Shown one piece after another: positions 1-11,517 of a stretch of 64,000 nt of DNA (positions are counted from its first letter, which is position 1; each line of letters starts with the position of its first letter). The stretch lies in assembly GCF_019175385.1 (NCBI RefSeq), contig NC_083345.1:44476098-44540097 (forward strand). Reading direction: 5' to 3'. Below the pieces are notes generated by a model. The model ran no database searches. It had not been told where the DNA came from and worked only from the letters and a program-made list of their open reading frames with translations. The position numbers were made by a program, and so were the translations under genes. Source of the stretch: Lycium barbarum (Eukaryota > Streptophyta > Magnoliopsida > Solanales > Solanaceae).

Positions 1-187
1 ATGAGACACCGGAGAGAGATCCCGAACCCTCGGTGGCTTAGAGACCGGGTCAGATGGCGCTTCCACTCGGCAGCGATCAAAGTGCTTATCCGGGAAGGTG
101 ATTTCCTCGTACGAACTCTCGCCCCTTTTCCCTCTCCGATCCATAGTTGCCCCGGATTTACCCGTATCCGGTTTTTTACCGTATACA
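1..187 (-). repeat. 3' LTR of the gypsy element (partial)
   Basis: These 187 bases match 9311-9497 with about 4 substitutions and end with the same GTATACA terminus. The rest of this LTR lies before the window. In element direction this is the start of U3 of the 3' LTR. Confidence 0.93.
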
Positions 188-462
188 GATAGCCCCCACG
201 CTTCCCGGACCAACGATCCATCGGAGTGAAGGGAAGTGAATGAATCATACATCCGACCGTCCGGACGACCTATCCTTATCTCCTTATTTTGGTGGGAATG
301 GGTGCGTCATGTCTTCCCCTTTGCCGACCACGTGTCTTATTCCGGATGGTCCGTTCCTGTCAACCGCCTCTTGCACGTCGTTTCACGTCGCTTCACATTA
401 ATGACTTGACACGTGGCGATCCTCGATTGGCCGTCCTCGATAACCGTTCCCTTCCTTATGCC

Positions 463-470
463 TATATAAA
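463..470 (+). promoter_or_regulatory. TATA box of the antisense ORF
   Basis: TATATAAA lies about 255 bases before the ATG at 718, and a pyrimidine-rich stretch (about 480-717) that looks like a 5' UTR follows. It points opposite to the retrotransposon's own genes, so the ORF seems to have its own promoter. Initiation is inferred at about 495. Confidence 0.6.
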
Positions 471-717
471 GCCCCTTATTCCCTCATTTTTTCACTTTTT
501 TCGATCTGTCCTCTCTTTTCATCTTCCCTCTGTATTCCAGATCCGTCCTTTCTGTTACAAATTTGTTGCCAAATCTTCTTTTGTTTACACGAAAAAAGAA
601 AAGGGGGGATTAACTTTGTCATTGTTCTTGCCAACTGCTCTTTGCTTCTTCAAATCGTTATTTCCTTCGTTTCCTTTGCATTGTTTCCTAAAATCCTTTT
701 CCTTCCATTCCTTCAAC

Positions 718-2015
718 ATGTCTGAAACCACTTCTACCGAAGTTCCTTCAGTTTCATCCCCGAGGGCCGAGGCTGTGTCCCCGACCAAACAAAAGAGTAA
801 CCCCGAAACTACGGCCTCGGATGTTATACCGGCCAAATTTAACTTCAATAAAGACCTGGAGGCGGAAAAGCCCTCTGCCGTCTCGGACCGGGGATATGAC
901 GTGAGGAGATATCCTTCCTCCATAACTGAGGATAAACTCAACACGGTCCGGGCAGACTGTGGGTGGCGCACTCGCCCGGTAAGGGTTTTTGCACCCGGGT
1001 CAGACGAATCCGTTACCGATCATCGGGAAGGGTTCTTGTACGTATACACTTATCCCTTTACCCTTAAGCTCGATCCCCCGGTTGATCCGGTCATACTGGA
1101 TATGTGCCGGACCTATGGCGTGACTTTGGCTCAGATCGGCCCGATTGTTTGGAGGGTCGTTGCTTGCCTCCGGTTGCTAGCCAACAGAGCTGAGAAAGAA
1201 TTCTCACTGGGCCACCTAATACGCCTGTACTCCCCAAGGATATTCCGGGGCGGTGTCATAAAACTAACCAAGCGCAGCCGGAACCCGCTCTTCTCGAAGA
1301 TGGTCGAAGATCGGGATAGGGGGTGGTTAGAACGCTACGTCCGGGTAAAAACCGAGGACATAATCCCGGCCGCCCATCTACCTTTTCCGGAGAAGTGGAA
1401 CGACAAACGTAAGTTCGAACCTTTGAGCCATCGCCCTTACATGTTCAGTCGCTTATGGTATTGTTTTCTCACCGCCCTTTCCTTATTTTTGTAGCAAATG
1501 GGTTTGTTCCCCCAGTTATCCGAGATCTGAGTGAGTGGGTCACGACGCTCCTCAACCAGCTACCCTATGAAGACCGGACTTGGGCCCACTTGTCACGCGG
1601 TCGATGGATCGCTCAAAATCATGGTAACTTTCGACTTTCCTTCGATCTTGCTGCATCTTTAGCCATTCGAGGTCGTCAGTTTTCTGAACCTGCCAACGTC
1701 TTTTATCGTTCAGGTTTGCCGAAGGGCTCGGTGGCATCTAGATCGGAGTTGGGGGCCGCTTCCCCTGCACTGGCGTCCGCGTTTGATACGGCGGGTTCCT
1801 CCCGTGTTCTTGCCGAAGCCACCAAAAGAAAACGACCCTCAGAAAAGGGGGAGCCGTCGAAACGAAAGAAGGCAAGAAGCGTTACCCGGCCCCAGAGAGA
1901 GGAAACGGAGCCCGACATCATAGTTTGGAGGGTCGATCCGGCTCCATCAACAGCCCCAACACCCGAGGACACTGCCTCCGAACTGCCCTTGCCTTCTATC
2001 AACGTACTCTTTTGA
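718..2015 (+). CDS. Antisense accessory ORF of the Tat element (Transposase_28/'putative gypsy-type transposon' family), 3 exons
   Basis: It lies opposite to gag-pol, between pol and the 3' LTR. Predicted exons are 718-1408, 1495-1623 and 1714-2015. The first intron has GTAAGT...TTGTAG, and the second (90 bp, keeps frame) has GTAACT...TTCAG. The product is about 373 aa. Residues about 95-235 resemble the conserved core of plant ORFs classed as PF04195: a Y-P-F-LKLDPPVDP start, a middle helix-rich part, then a W-x-LS-x-GRW-x-x-NHG block formed only after splicing. Exon 3 is low complexity and holds a basic bipartite stretch (KRKRP...KRKK) that could be a nuclear localization signal. ATG 718 was chosen because it follows the UTR-like tract; the frame is open upstream to 289, but only from a TTG. 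Function is unknown; such antisense ORFs are known in Tat elements. The C-terminus may be shortened compared with longer family members. Confidence 0.72.
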
Positions 2016-3039
2016 CGTAAATGTACTCTTTATAAAAGTATCCTTTGCGTATATGAAAGTTGCACTCCTCTTGCGTCTTCGTTTGAGTGCTTGTTTTTAT
2101 CTTACCTTGAATTATTGGTCCGTTTTTCGGAAGAGATTATCCGTAGTCATTGATTAATTCTGCCCGTGGGACTTACCAAATGTTTTGTGGGCTTCGGACC
2201 TTTCTGTGCCCATGATAGGGGCTTCTCTAGGACCGGCGTTTTTCATGGCCGGTTTGTGATGACCTCATTGGCCTTGTCTAATATCGGCCATAGTGTCCGG
2301 TACAGGGCATATTAATTGAGCAATGCCGAAAATACGGTCATTGTAATGGTTTCTATATTGCAAGTGTTTGTACATATGAGAATTTTCATTTCTTGTATCT
2401 TTGCCGTAGCAAACACTAAATGGGACACGATTCATTATGATCGTTTGGTCCTTACATCGGAGGAGGTGGCCAGTGCCCGGCCTTTGTTTTTGCCGTGGCA
2501 AATGTTGGATGGGACACGATTCATTATGATCGTTTGGGCCTTACATCGAAGGAGGTGGCCGGTGCCTGGCCTTTGTTTTTGCCGTGGCAAATGTTGGATG
2601 GGACACGATTCATTATGATCGTTTGGTCCTTACATCGAAGGAGGTGGCCAGTGGCCGGCCTCTGTTTTTGCCGTGGCAAATGATGAGCTTCTTTATTTTA
2701 TTTTTTTTAATTTCTCTTTATCGTTTCATGCTCCGATGTGGGTACTGTGCCCCCTTAACACTTGTCCGAGCTTCGAGGTCGGGTGAGTGTTACCAAGCCC
2801 CCACTCGGAAGACGTAACCTCGGATACCCGGGTTCTGGCCCTTTATCTTCGTCGCGTAGCATGTTGTACTTGTTGCCTCGTTAAAAACCTCATCGGAAAA
2901 CCCATTTTGGGACAAAACCGCACTAAGGAAAAGAGTGCAACACGTGCTTTCAGTCCTAAATTCTATTTTTGTGCCGCCCTCGATTTCCTGTAAAAAAGGC
3001 AGCATGGTTATCAAAAGGTATATATGAGAGGATCATACC
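2016..3039. other. Noncoding spacer between antisense ORF and pol end
   Basis: No convincing gene. It includes the 89-bp tandem repeat described separately. The rest is the 3' untranslated part of the retrotransposon (read right to left) and of the antisense ORF (read left to right). Confidence 0.7.
2403..2684 (-). repeat. 89-bp tandem repeat (3 full copies plus a partial one)
   Basis: Full units start at 2403, 2492 and 2581, each exactly 89 bp, and a fourth begins at 2670 and breaks off after about 15 bases. Each unit begins GCCGTRGCAAA and contains a small inverted repeat, ACGAT...ATCGT with an 8-base loop. It sits in the element's 3' untranslated region; Tat/Ogre elements are known to grow satellite-like tandem repeats there. 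Confidence 0.93.
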
Positions 3040-5076
3040 TTAGCAATAGTATCTTTTTAGGTGGGCTATGTTCCAGTTGTTGCGCAGGCATTGCCCATCC
3101 ATGGACTCCAGCTAGTATGATCCTTTGCCCGTTACACCGGTCACCTTGTACGGTCCTTCCCAGTTCGGTCCTAGCTTTCCCTCGTTTGGGTTCTTTGTAT
3201 GCAAAGTAACTTTTCGAAGTACCAAGTCCCCAACTCGAAAATGCCGAAAGTTGGCTCTCCGATTGTAGTATCTTTCCGTTCTCTGCTTTTGGGCCGCAAT
3301 TCGGACCAATGTTCTTTCACGTATCTCATCGGTGAGGTCGAGTCTTACGGCCATGGCCTCCCCGTTTAATTCCTCGGTTGTATACCTGAACCGGAGAGTC
3401 GGTTCGCCAACCTCGACGGGGATAAGGGCTTCGGCCCCGTACACCAATGAGAAAGGGGTCTCGCCCGTGCTAGACTTGGCTGTGGTTCGGTACGCCCACA
3501 ACACCTCGGGTAATACTTCTCTCCAATGGTGCTTTGATGCTTCTAGCCTTTTCCTTAGGTTTTGAATTATTGTTTTTTTTGTGGATTCCGCTTGCCCGTT
3601 TGCACATGGGTGATATGGGGTCGACACAATCTTCTTGATCTTCAACCCTTCAAGAAAACTGTTGACTTTGCTACCGACGAACTGAGGACCGTTATCACAA
3701 GTTATTTCGGCCGGAATGCCAAAACGGCAGACGATGTGATCCCAAATGAAGTCGATAACCTCCTTTTCTCTAATTTTTTCAAAGGCATGTGCTTCGACCC
3801 ACTTAGAAAAATAGTCAGTCATAAATAAGATAAAGCGTGCCTTACCTGGTGCCCGGGGTAACGGGCCCACGATGTCCATCCCCCACTTCACGAACGGCCA
3901 TGGTGAGACCACCGAATGCAGCAACTCCCCGGGCCGGTGAACCATCGGGGCATGCCTCTGACACCCGTCACACTTTCGGACAAAGTTTCTCGTGTCTTCA
4001 TCCATCTGATTCCAATAATATCTGGCTCTGATAAGCTTTCGGACCAGAGCTTCCGCACCGGAGTGGTTGCCACAGGTTCCTTCATGTACTTCTCTCATCA
4101 CATACTCCGTTTCCCCAGGGCCCAAACATTTAGCCAAAGGTCCGTGGAAAGAGCGTCGGTATAATTGGCCATCCACTAAGCAAAAACGGGTTGCCTTTGT
4201 TCGTAACGAACGTGACTCCTTTGGGTCGCTTGGGAGCTTATCATCACGCAAGTAATCAATGTATTTGTTGCGCCAATCCCAAGTCAAACCTGTTGAATAT
4301 ATCTCGGCGTGTCCGCTTTCTATGGCCGTGTTTGATAGTAGCACCGTTGACCCGGGGTTGATTTCGGCCCCTTCGACCGCAGATCCCAAATTTGCTAATG
4401 CATCGGCCTCGCAGTTCTGTTCTCTTGGTATATGCTGCATGGTCCATTTTTTAAATCGGTGAAGCACCACTTGGGTTTTCTCGAGGTACCTCTGCATCCG
4501 TTCGTCCTTGACTTCAAATGTGCCATTCACCTGGTTTGTGACCAGAAGCGAGTCGCACTTTGCCTCGATAGTTTCTGCCCCCATGCTCCGAGCCAATTCC
4601 AAACTTGCAATCATAGCCTCATACTCGGCTTCATTGTTAGTCAATTTGACAGTTTTGATGGACTGTCGGATGACATCACCGGCCGGGGCCCTAAGGACAA
4701 TACCAAGCCCGGAACCTCTAAGGTTCGAGGCCCCGTCCGTATGCAGAGACCAAATGCCCGTGGCCCTTCCTGAGGTTAGTAGGAATTCTTTTTCGACCTC
4801 GGGGACCATGGCCGGGGCGAAGTCTGCTACGAAATCGGCCAAGATTTGGGATTTGATGGCCGTTCGGGGTCTGTATTCGAGGTCGTAACCGCTAACCTCT
4901 ACATTCCACTTCGTTAGCCTACCCGACAACTCCGGTTTATGCATGATGTTTTTCAAAGGATAAGTAGTTACTACACATACGGGATGGCTTTGAAAATAAG
5001 GTTTAAGCTTTCGGGAGGCGCTCACCAGCGCTAATGCCAGCTTCTCCAAATGGGGGTAACGGGTCTCCGCGTCTCC
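3040..5076 (-). pseudogene. pol segment: RNase H remnant, second (RVT_3-like) RNase H, integrase
   Basis: Frame is continuous from 5076 to a natural-looking TAA at 3040-3042, apart from one TAG at 3112-3114 that removes the last 23 residues. Numbered from the Met at 5049: about 1-60 is the end of the RT-linked RNase H; about 98-225 is a second RNase H with acidic residues in HTDGAS, NNEAEYEA, KCDSLL and EADALANL; then an HHCC integrase zinc finger (GNHSG...CDGC) and a D,D,E core with D in MDIVGP, D in CDNGPQF and E in NGQAEST. The C-terminal GPNWEGPYKV block is typical of gypsy integrases. It is fused upstream to the RT segment except for the TAG at 5077. Confidence 0.9.
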
Positions 5077-6378
5077 CTATGTTCTACTCACATAATAGAT
5101 AGGGAATTGCGTACCTGATTCTTCTCGGACCAAAACGCCACTTACCGCCACTTTGGAGACAGCTAGATATAGAAATAGTGTCTCACCCGCCTTCGGCGTG
5201 TGCAGTAGAGGGGGGCTAGACAAGTATTTCTTCAAATCCTGTAGAGCTTCTTGGCATTCGGGTGTCCAGACAAAATCGTTCTTCTTCCTGAGCAAGGAGA
5301 AGAACCGGTGACTCCTGTCCGAGGATCTCGATATGAAGCGACTTAGCGCTGCGATTCTCCCGGTGAGTCTCTGAACCCCCTTTATGTTGTTCACCACCTC
5401 GATATCTTCGATGGCTTTGATCTTGTCCGGGTTGATTTCGATCCCTCGGTTTGACACCATGAAACCCAGGAATCTGCTAGATCTTACACCGAAGGCACAC
5501 TTCTCCGGGTTGAGCTTCATGTTGTATTTGCGAAGCACATCGAAGGTTTCCTGCAAATGTTTTAAATGGTCCTCTGTTTCCAGGGACTTAACAACCATAT
5601 CGTCAACGTAAACTTCCATTGTTTTCCCTATTTGTTCTTCGAACATTCCATTAACTAGGCGTTGGTAAGTTGCACCGGCATTTTTTAATCCAAAAGGCAT
5701 GACATTATAACAGTAGGTCCCGTACCGGGTGATGAAGGATGTTTTCTCTTGGTCCTCCGGGTACATCCGGATCTGGTTATACCCGGAGTAAGCATCGAGA
5801 AAACTCAACATCTCGTGCCCGGCCGTTGCATCGATCATTCTATCGATGTGGGGCAACGGAAACGAGTCCTTCGGACATGCCTTGTTTAAATCTTTGAAAT
5901 CAACACACATTCGAAATTTGTTACCTTTTTTGGGTACTACCACAACGTTAGCCAACCACTCCGGGTATTTCACTTCCCGTATGGAGCCTATTTTCAAAAG
6001 TTTTGTTACCTCGTCCTTCACGAATGCGTGTTTAGCCTCCGCCATGGGCCTTCTTTTCTGCTTTACCGGAGCAAACCTCCCGTCCAGGCTGAGCTTGTGA
6101 GTTGCTATGTCTGGTGATATACCTGTCATATCTATATGCGACCATGCAAAGCAATCGGCATTAGCACGGAGGAATTCAATTAATTGACGCCTGAGCTCCG
6201 GGGTGAGCCCCGTGCCCAGGTATACCTTTCTTTCTGGGAGATATTCGAACAGGATGACCTGCTCCAGCTCCTCCACTGTCGACTGGGTTGAATCCGAGTC
6301 ATCCGGCATGACGAACGATCTAGGTACCTCGTAATCTTCCTCTTCATGCACCGGATTAAACCCGACGCACTTTGATTG
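5077..6378 (-). pseudogene. pol segment: reverse transcriptase
   Basis: The RT domain is clear: the gypsy RT start around GRFAPVKQKRR, FRMCVDFKDLNKACPKD, the PFGLKNAGATYQRLV block, and the catalytic YVDDMVVKS box. The start of the linked RNase H follows (DFVWTPECQEALQDLK). It shares its frame with the protease segment (stop TAG at 6379-6381) and with the integrase segment (stop TAG at 5077-5079). Without those two codons gag-pol after the frame change would be one long reading frame, as usual for Tat elements. Confidence 0.92.
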
Positions 6379-7307
6379 CTATTTGGGAACTTCTCCTCCT
6401 ATTGCACATTTCTCTTCCGGCCCCTTGGGCCGATGTGCCACTTCCTCTACTGCGAACATTTCCCTTGCAGCGGGCTGCTCGCCTCGGATGGTTTTCACTC
6501 CCTCCGGCGTGGGGAACTTCAACAGCTGGTGTAGTGTTGAAGGTACGGCCCTCATGTTATGTATCCAAGGTCTGCCCAATAGGGCATTATATTTCATGTC
6601 ACCCTCGATCACGTAGAACACCGTTTGCTGAATGGTGCCACCCACAGTTACAGGCAGTGAGATTTCCCCCTTCGTGGTTTCGCTTGCCATATTGAACCCA
6701 CTTAACACCCGAGCCACTGGTACGATCTGACCGAGCAGTCCCATCTGTTCAACCACCCTCCATCGGATGATGTTGGCCGAGCTACCCGGGTCAACCAAAA
6801 CGCGTTTGACCTTAGTTTTAAAGACCAGTATAGAGATTACCAACGCATCATTGTGGGGTTGGATGATGCCCTCTGCATCTTCATCATTAAAGACGATAGA
6901 TCCCTCGGTCGAATGATCTCGAGTGCGCTTTTCACGGACAATAGAAATCTTTGTCCTTTTCATTACCGGCCCTCGAGGGGCATCAGTGCCCCCCACTATC
7001 ATGTTGATCGTATGTTGGGGTTCAACAGGCTCGGGCATTTGATAAGATTCTCTTTCCTTATAGTGATTTTTGGCCCGCTCGCTCAGCAGATCTCGGAGTT
7101 GACCATTTTTCAATAGCCGGGCTACCTCCTCTCTCAATTGGCGGCAATCTTCAGTTCGATGACCGTGGGTCCCGTGATATTCGCACACTACACTTGGATC
7201 TTGCTGACCCGGGTCCGTCCTCAATGGTTTAGGCCACCTTACATCGGGTATACGTCCAATAGCCGAGACAAGTCCCGAAGTACTAACGTTGAAGTTGTAC
7301 TCCAAAA
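6379..7307 (-). pseudogene. gag C-terminus and aspartic protease segment
   Basis: It opens with the C-terminal gag part (LEYNFNVSTSG, VRWPKPLRTDP), then a zinc-knuckle-like CEYHGTHGHRTEDC. A retropepsin-like domain follows, with the active-site box VLVDPGSSANII and the later LLGRPWIH motif. The frame differs by one base from the gag frame upstream; the switch point is close to a run of seven A residues (minus strand, 7308-7314). It ends at TAG 6379-6381, with pol homology continuing in the same frame beyond. Confidence 0.87.
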
Positions 7308-8731
7308 TTTTTTTCGGAAACTTTATTGCTGGCGGAACTTCCGGTGTCGCTCCTGAACGAGAGTCCCCGACTGTTAGACGGGCGTTCAACCCGCTTGCTG
7401 CCCCGTCCCGAGAAATGGCTCGGACTCTCTATTGTTTTTTCCGACCTGAAATTTTGCTTCTCCGTATAGGGATATGGACGAAACCTCTCTTTCAATGATT
7501 CAGACATGCCTTCATATCCCTTCCTCGGTGCCTCGAAACCTCTATTTACTTTGGTCCTTACCGGAGGGAGCTCGAATTGATCATCCTCCACCCGGATCTT
7601 TGACTCATACCTGTTGTGGACGTCGGCCCAAGTTACGGCCTCGTATTCTAACAAATTCTCTTTCAGTTTGGCCGAGGCCACCGAACTTAGCATGTTGAGT
7701 CCTTTTGTGAAGGCCTGTGCGGCCCATTCTTCTGGCACCGGAGGGAGCTCCATCCGTTCCCTCTGGAACCGGGTGACGAATTCCCGTAGCAGCTCATCGT
7801 CCCTTTGGGTTATCCGGAAGATATCAGCCTTACGGGCTTGCACCTTTATCGCACCGGCATGTGCCTTTACGAACGCATCAGCGAGCATTTCAAAAGAAGT
7901 GATCGAATGTTCGGGTAGATGGTCATACCACGTCAATGCCCCCTTCGACAGGGTTTCCCCAAATTTCTTTAACAACACCGACTCGATCTCATCTTCTTCC
8001 ATATCATTGCCTTTTATGACACAAGTATATGAGGTCACATGCTCGTGTTGGTCTGTGGTGCCGTCATACTTCTGTATGTCGGGCATTTTGAACCTCTTCG
8101 GGATCAGTTTCGGGGCCGCACTTGGCGGGAAAGGCCTTTGGATGTACCTCTTCGAATTCGGCCCTTTCAGTAGAGGTGGAGCCCCCGGTATCTGGTCCAC
8201 GCGAGAATTGTACGTCTCGACCCTCTTCTCGGTCGAATCCACCCGTTTTGCCAAGGTCTCGAGCATTTTTAGGACCTCAGTTGAGGAGCCGGCTCCGGAG
8301 CCGTCGCTCTCGATCATTTGTTCTCCGTTTCTTCCGGTTTCAACCGTACCTTTTGACTTTACCGGCCCTGCTTCACCCTTTCCGCTCTGCAGTTGAGCAA
8401 TCGCTAGCCCTTGCTCGGCGATTGCCGCCCTTTGTTCCTGCAGCATTTCAAAGATCAAACGCAAGCTAACGCCGTCGTTTGGCGCGTCTGGCTCTCTCCG
8501 GACCCTATCCCGGGATAACGTAACAGAATGGTGAGTGTTTAGAGGATCGGTTGCCGGCGGAACGACATTCTCTTGATCTACGGTGTTTTGCCGGTTAAGT
8601 CCTTCCCTTGAATCAACGGGGTTCGGATCAGCGGGGTTTGGCAATGCCCGCAGTCCGCTCCCTTCGTTTTCCGCCACTATCTCGGCATTATTGACATGAC
8701 CGGATTGCTCGACGTCAGCCATTTGGACCAT
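7308..8731 (-). pseudogene. gag of the Tat-lineage gypsy element
   Basis: Capsid-type Retrotrans_gag homology runs through FKMPDIQKYDGTTDQHEH, LTWYDHLP and the FVTRFQRERMELPP region. The N-terminal 150 residues are disordered and include a short glutamine/alanine helix (FEMLQEQRAAIAEQ). The first ATG is at 8731 (MVQMADVEQ); the frame is open further up only from a TTG near 8791. The frame runs into a stop at 7283 unless it shifts at the A-run 7308-7314. It starts about 100 bases after the 5' LTR end. Confidence 0.88.
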
Positions 8732-8808
8732 TTTCACAGAGACGGAGAGGGAGTTTTTGGTTTCGATGAATGTGGTGGAAGTTAAGGCCAAAGACCACTA
8801 TTATCCTA

Positions 8809-8826
8809 GCCGCACGGTGGGCGCCA
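8809..8826 (-). other. Primer binding site of the gypsy element
   Basis: Read on the minus strand, TGGCGCCCACCGTGCGGC begins three bases after the LTR end at 8830. It has the TGG start expected for pairing with a tRNA CCA end; I did not assign the tRNA. Confidence 0.75.
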
Positions 8827-8829
8827 AAC

Positions 8830-9497
8830 TGTTTACCCCCGATTTGGTAACCAATTGAATTTGTATGTGGATATAGGATATGTGCTTGGGCCTAAATATT
8901 GATTACAAAAATTGGATAAGAACGCTTTTTAATACACAAATAAGGAGCATAAATACCGGCTGCTTACACATATGACGAGTAGATTGAAGAGGTTCAACAA
9001 GAATCGGATGTATATATATATATATATATATATTGTGTTACAAATGCTCTTGAAAGTAAAAGAAGGATCAACCCCCTTAAGGGAGGAGGGGGCACTCTAT
9101 TTATACTAATGAGCCCATGGGCCTCCTCCAATGTGGGTCTAATAAAATAGTAATAAAAGGGGACAGCCCATGCACGGGTTTGGTGAGATTTGACTGACGA
9201 CGCCGTCTGACACACGCACAGTTGGAAGCTGACCATGATGTGACACCACTGACGCGTCCTAGCAACGGTCGCATCGGACCAACGGACTCACGGACACCGG
9301 GCCAACGGTGATGAGACACCGGGGAGAGATCCCGAACCCTCGGTGGCTTAGAGACCGGGTCAGATGGCGCTTCCACTCGGCAGCGATCACAGTGCTTATC
9401 CGGGAAGGTGATGTTCTCGTACGAACTCTCGCCCCTTTTCCCTCTCCGATCCATAGTTGCCCCGGATTTACCCGTATCCGGTTTTTTACCGTATACA
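8830..9497 (-). repeat. 5' LTR of the gypsy element (668 bp)
   Basis: Bounded by TGTTTAC at 8830 and GTATACA at 9491-9497 (TG...CA); its last 187 bases match 1-187. It contains a (TA)11 run at 9011-9033. Confidence 0.92.
9099..9106 (-). promoter_or_regulatory. LTR TATA box
   Basis: Minus strand TATAAATA, followed by a CCCTCCTCCC-like stretch, inside the 5' LTR. It is the likely core promoter for the retrotransposon transcript, with U3 to its right and R/U5 to its left. Confidence 0.65.
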
Positions 9498-11197
9498 ATA
9501 AGGATGTTTTTAAATTTATATAGCTTTTTGTCCAAAAAGTATTTTAGTCATTTTAACAAAAGAACAACTTATCAACACTTTTTTCACAAATACATAAATT
9601 ATTTATTATTAGTTTCAAGACTTATATTCAAATATATAACTGCTTAATTGTAAAATTAGTTTCATCACTTAAACCTTATAGCTATTTATAATGAGCTAAC
9701 CCAAATAAATCTTTAATTCAGTTTGCTCTACATATTTCAAATTGAAGAACCAGCTGATGCAATATATAATTATATGATTTATATCGACATGCAAGATGAT
9801 TTAATCTATATCTATAAAATTTATGTAGTCATTTGATTTAGCTCCTTTCTGAGAATCTAATTTTAGCTGGTTCATTGTTGTGAACACTTTGTGCACGACA
9901 CGTACGAGTGTCAATAACCGCTTTTCCTGTGACAGGTAGAGCGGTGTTCTCTCTATGCAGGTAGAACCCCACTCGTACATTCAGATAAAATGCTCCATTC
10001 AAAATAAAATATATAAAGTTTTTTTCCTGATTACAACTTCTTCTTCTTAATTACAAGGAAGACGTATGATTTTTCAGACCCAACATGTGCAGGTGACATA
10101 TGTTTTTTTAGGTAACATTTATCCGATTGTTACACCAAATCAATATAACTCTCCATAGTTAAATGATCTGATGAAATTAAAATATATCATTAATTAGTTA
10201 TGGTTAAATAATAGGAATAGTTGTATATATTTAACCACATTTCATGCATTAATTGATTTGATATAAATATATGGTCCGAAAATTTTTGTAGTCCCAAAAC
10301 GTTATGCCAATTTAAAAAGATACTCATTGCGTGGAAGTTGTAATGATTCGATCATTCGAACTTCCGAAGGACTGACATGTGCTTGTGAAGTGAGTTAAGC
10401 AACTACACCATGTGGACAGGAGTTAATTACAATTCAGCACTATGCTTGGAGCTTACACCGCATGCATGCACTTGTGTATATCGATGCATTCTCGTATAAC
10501 ACATATTGAGTATGAATGTATACAATATTTTTCTACTCACTTTTCCTCTTCTTCTTCTTATTTATTCCTTTTCCATTTGCTGCAATTTTGGTTTCTCGAA
10601 AGAAACTCTACCCCCCACCCCCACAAACCCCCCAACCTCCAAGCCATGTTGACGTTTTTATTTTCTATTTATACTTTATGCCTTTGAGTGGGCGTTGAAC
10701 CATTAATTTCATCGTAATGGAATGTGAATGTACAGAAAACAGAGAATCAGAATAGCCTATGAAGCAGAGCATTTACAAGTTTCATGTGCTCGCTTGGGCA
10801 CTTGATAGTGAGAGATGAACTCTCTGAGTAAAAAATCAAGTTCCCAAAAAATTTACAATCGTACAAGATGTTCTTCCTTTGTTTATGTCTAGCTAATTGA
10901 AGCTTCGTTCTCAAGTATATAACTTTAACTTCTAAAGTTTATTGTAACAATAAGTGTTGAGATTTGTAAATTTCTCAATTCAAAGCATAGTGTTCGTTAT
11001 TATTGCTCTACAAAGTCAGCCACGGAAGAATGAGAATTAAATAAAATGAAGTTAATCCGTACACAAAGAGTAAATTGTCTGATTACCTCAAGAACAAAAA
11101 AAGAAGAAACGAAAACAACAAAAGACACAAAGGAAAAGAATTCTAATATTTGAAACAAATAGAGAGATGTGCGTCAGTGCGTGGATACAACTTTAAA
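9498..11197. other. AT-rich spacer, no gene seen
   Basis: Short frames only, without recognizable domains. C-rich patches at about 10610-10640. I see no RNA gene, LTR or paired inverted ends. Confidence 0.6.
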
Positions 11198-11400
11198 GGG
11201 TCACTTCATAGAATGTTTAAGGTGGATTAGTAATGCTAAGATTAGTTATGTTGAGATTATTCTTATCCACTATTTAATTTGATGTATTAAATTATAAGTA
11301 TTAGTCATACATGGATTGAAAAAGTATACCAAACAAATTATTAGTAATACACAAAACTAATGCGCATTAATTTCTCTAATTCTTCCTTCCAAATGACCCC
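11198..11400. mobile_element. Possible MITE
   Basis: About 200 bp starting GGGTCACTTC and ending AAATGACCCC, with AT-rich inside; the ends are imperfect inverted copies (GGGTCA / TGACCC). No convincing target duplication, so tentative. Confidence 0.35.
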
Positions 11401-11517
11401 AATGTGTGAACACTTTATATTAGTATATCCTTGCGCGGATAAGTGATTACTCAAACAATAGTCTTAACTTGAATATGAGAATTGGGAAGCAACACGTAAG
11501 GATAAGGCTTGTAGGAG

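Larger units (their letters stand above)
1..9497 (-). mobile_element. Ty3/gypsy LTR retrotransposon, Tat lineage, minus strand, cut by window start
   Basis: Order in element direction (right to left): 5' LTR 8830-9497, primer site, gag, protease, RT/RNase H, second RNase H and integrase, 89-bp tandem repeats, an ORF in the opposite direction, 3' LTR (1-187 visible). The second, RVT_3-like RNase H between the RT-linked RNase H and the integrase, and the antisense ORF near the 3' LTR, are known hallmarks of the Tat lineage. The 187 bp present in both LTRs differ at about 4 sites by eye (about 98% identity), so insertion was fairly recent. gag-pol is not intact: one frame change and three in-frame TAG codons. 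The left target duplication lies outside the window, so it cannot be checked. Confidence 0.93.

Noticed and set aside
289..717. Open frame upstream of the antisense ORF ATG
   Set aside because: It begins from a TTG and crosses a TATA box and a pyrimidine-rich leader; the ATG at 718 fits better.
7308..7314. Programmed frameshift between gag and pol at an A-run
   Set aside because: The needed shift is one base forward, no slippery heptamer with a following structure is evident, and Tat elements usually have gag-pol in one frame; an indel in a homopolymer is simpler.
4432..8469. Several open frames on the + strand over gag-pol (for example 7614-8396)
   Set aside because: They are the opposite strand of strongly supported gag-pol sequence and have no domain of their own.
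10442..10687. 81-codon frame in spacer
   Set aside because: Hydrophobic, low complexity, no homology pattern and no promoter or splice support.
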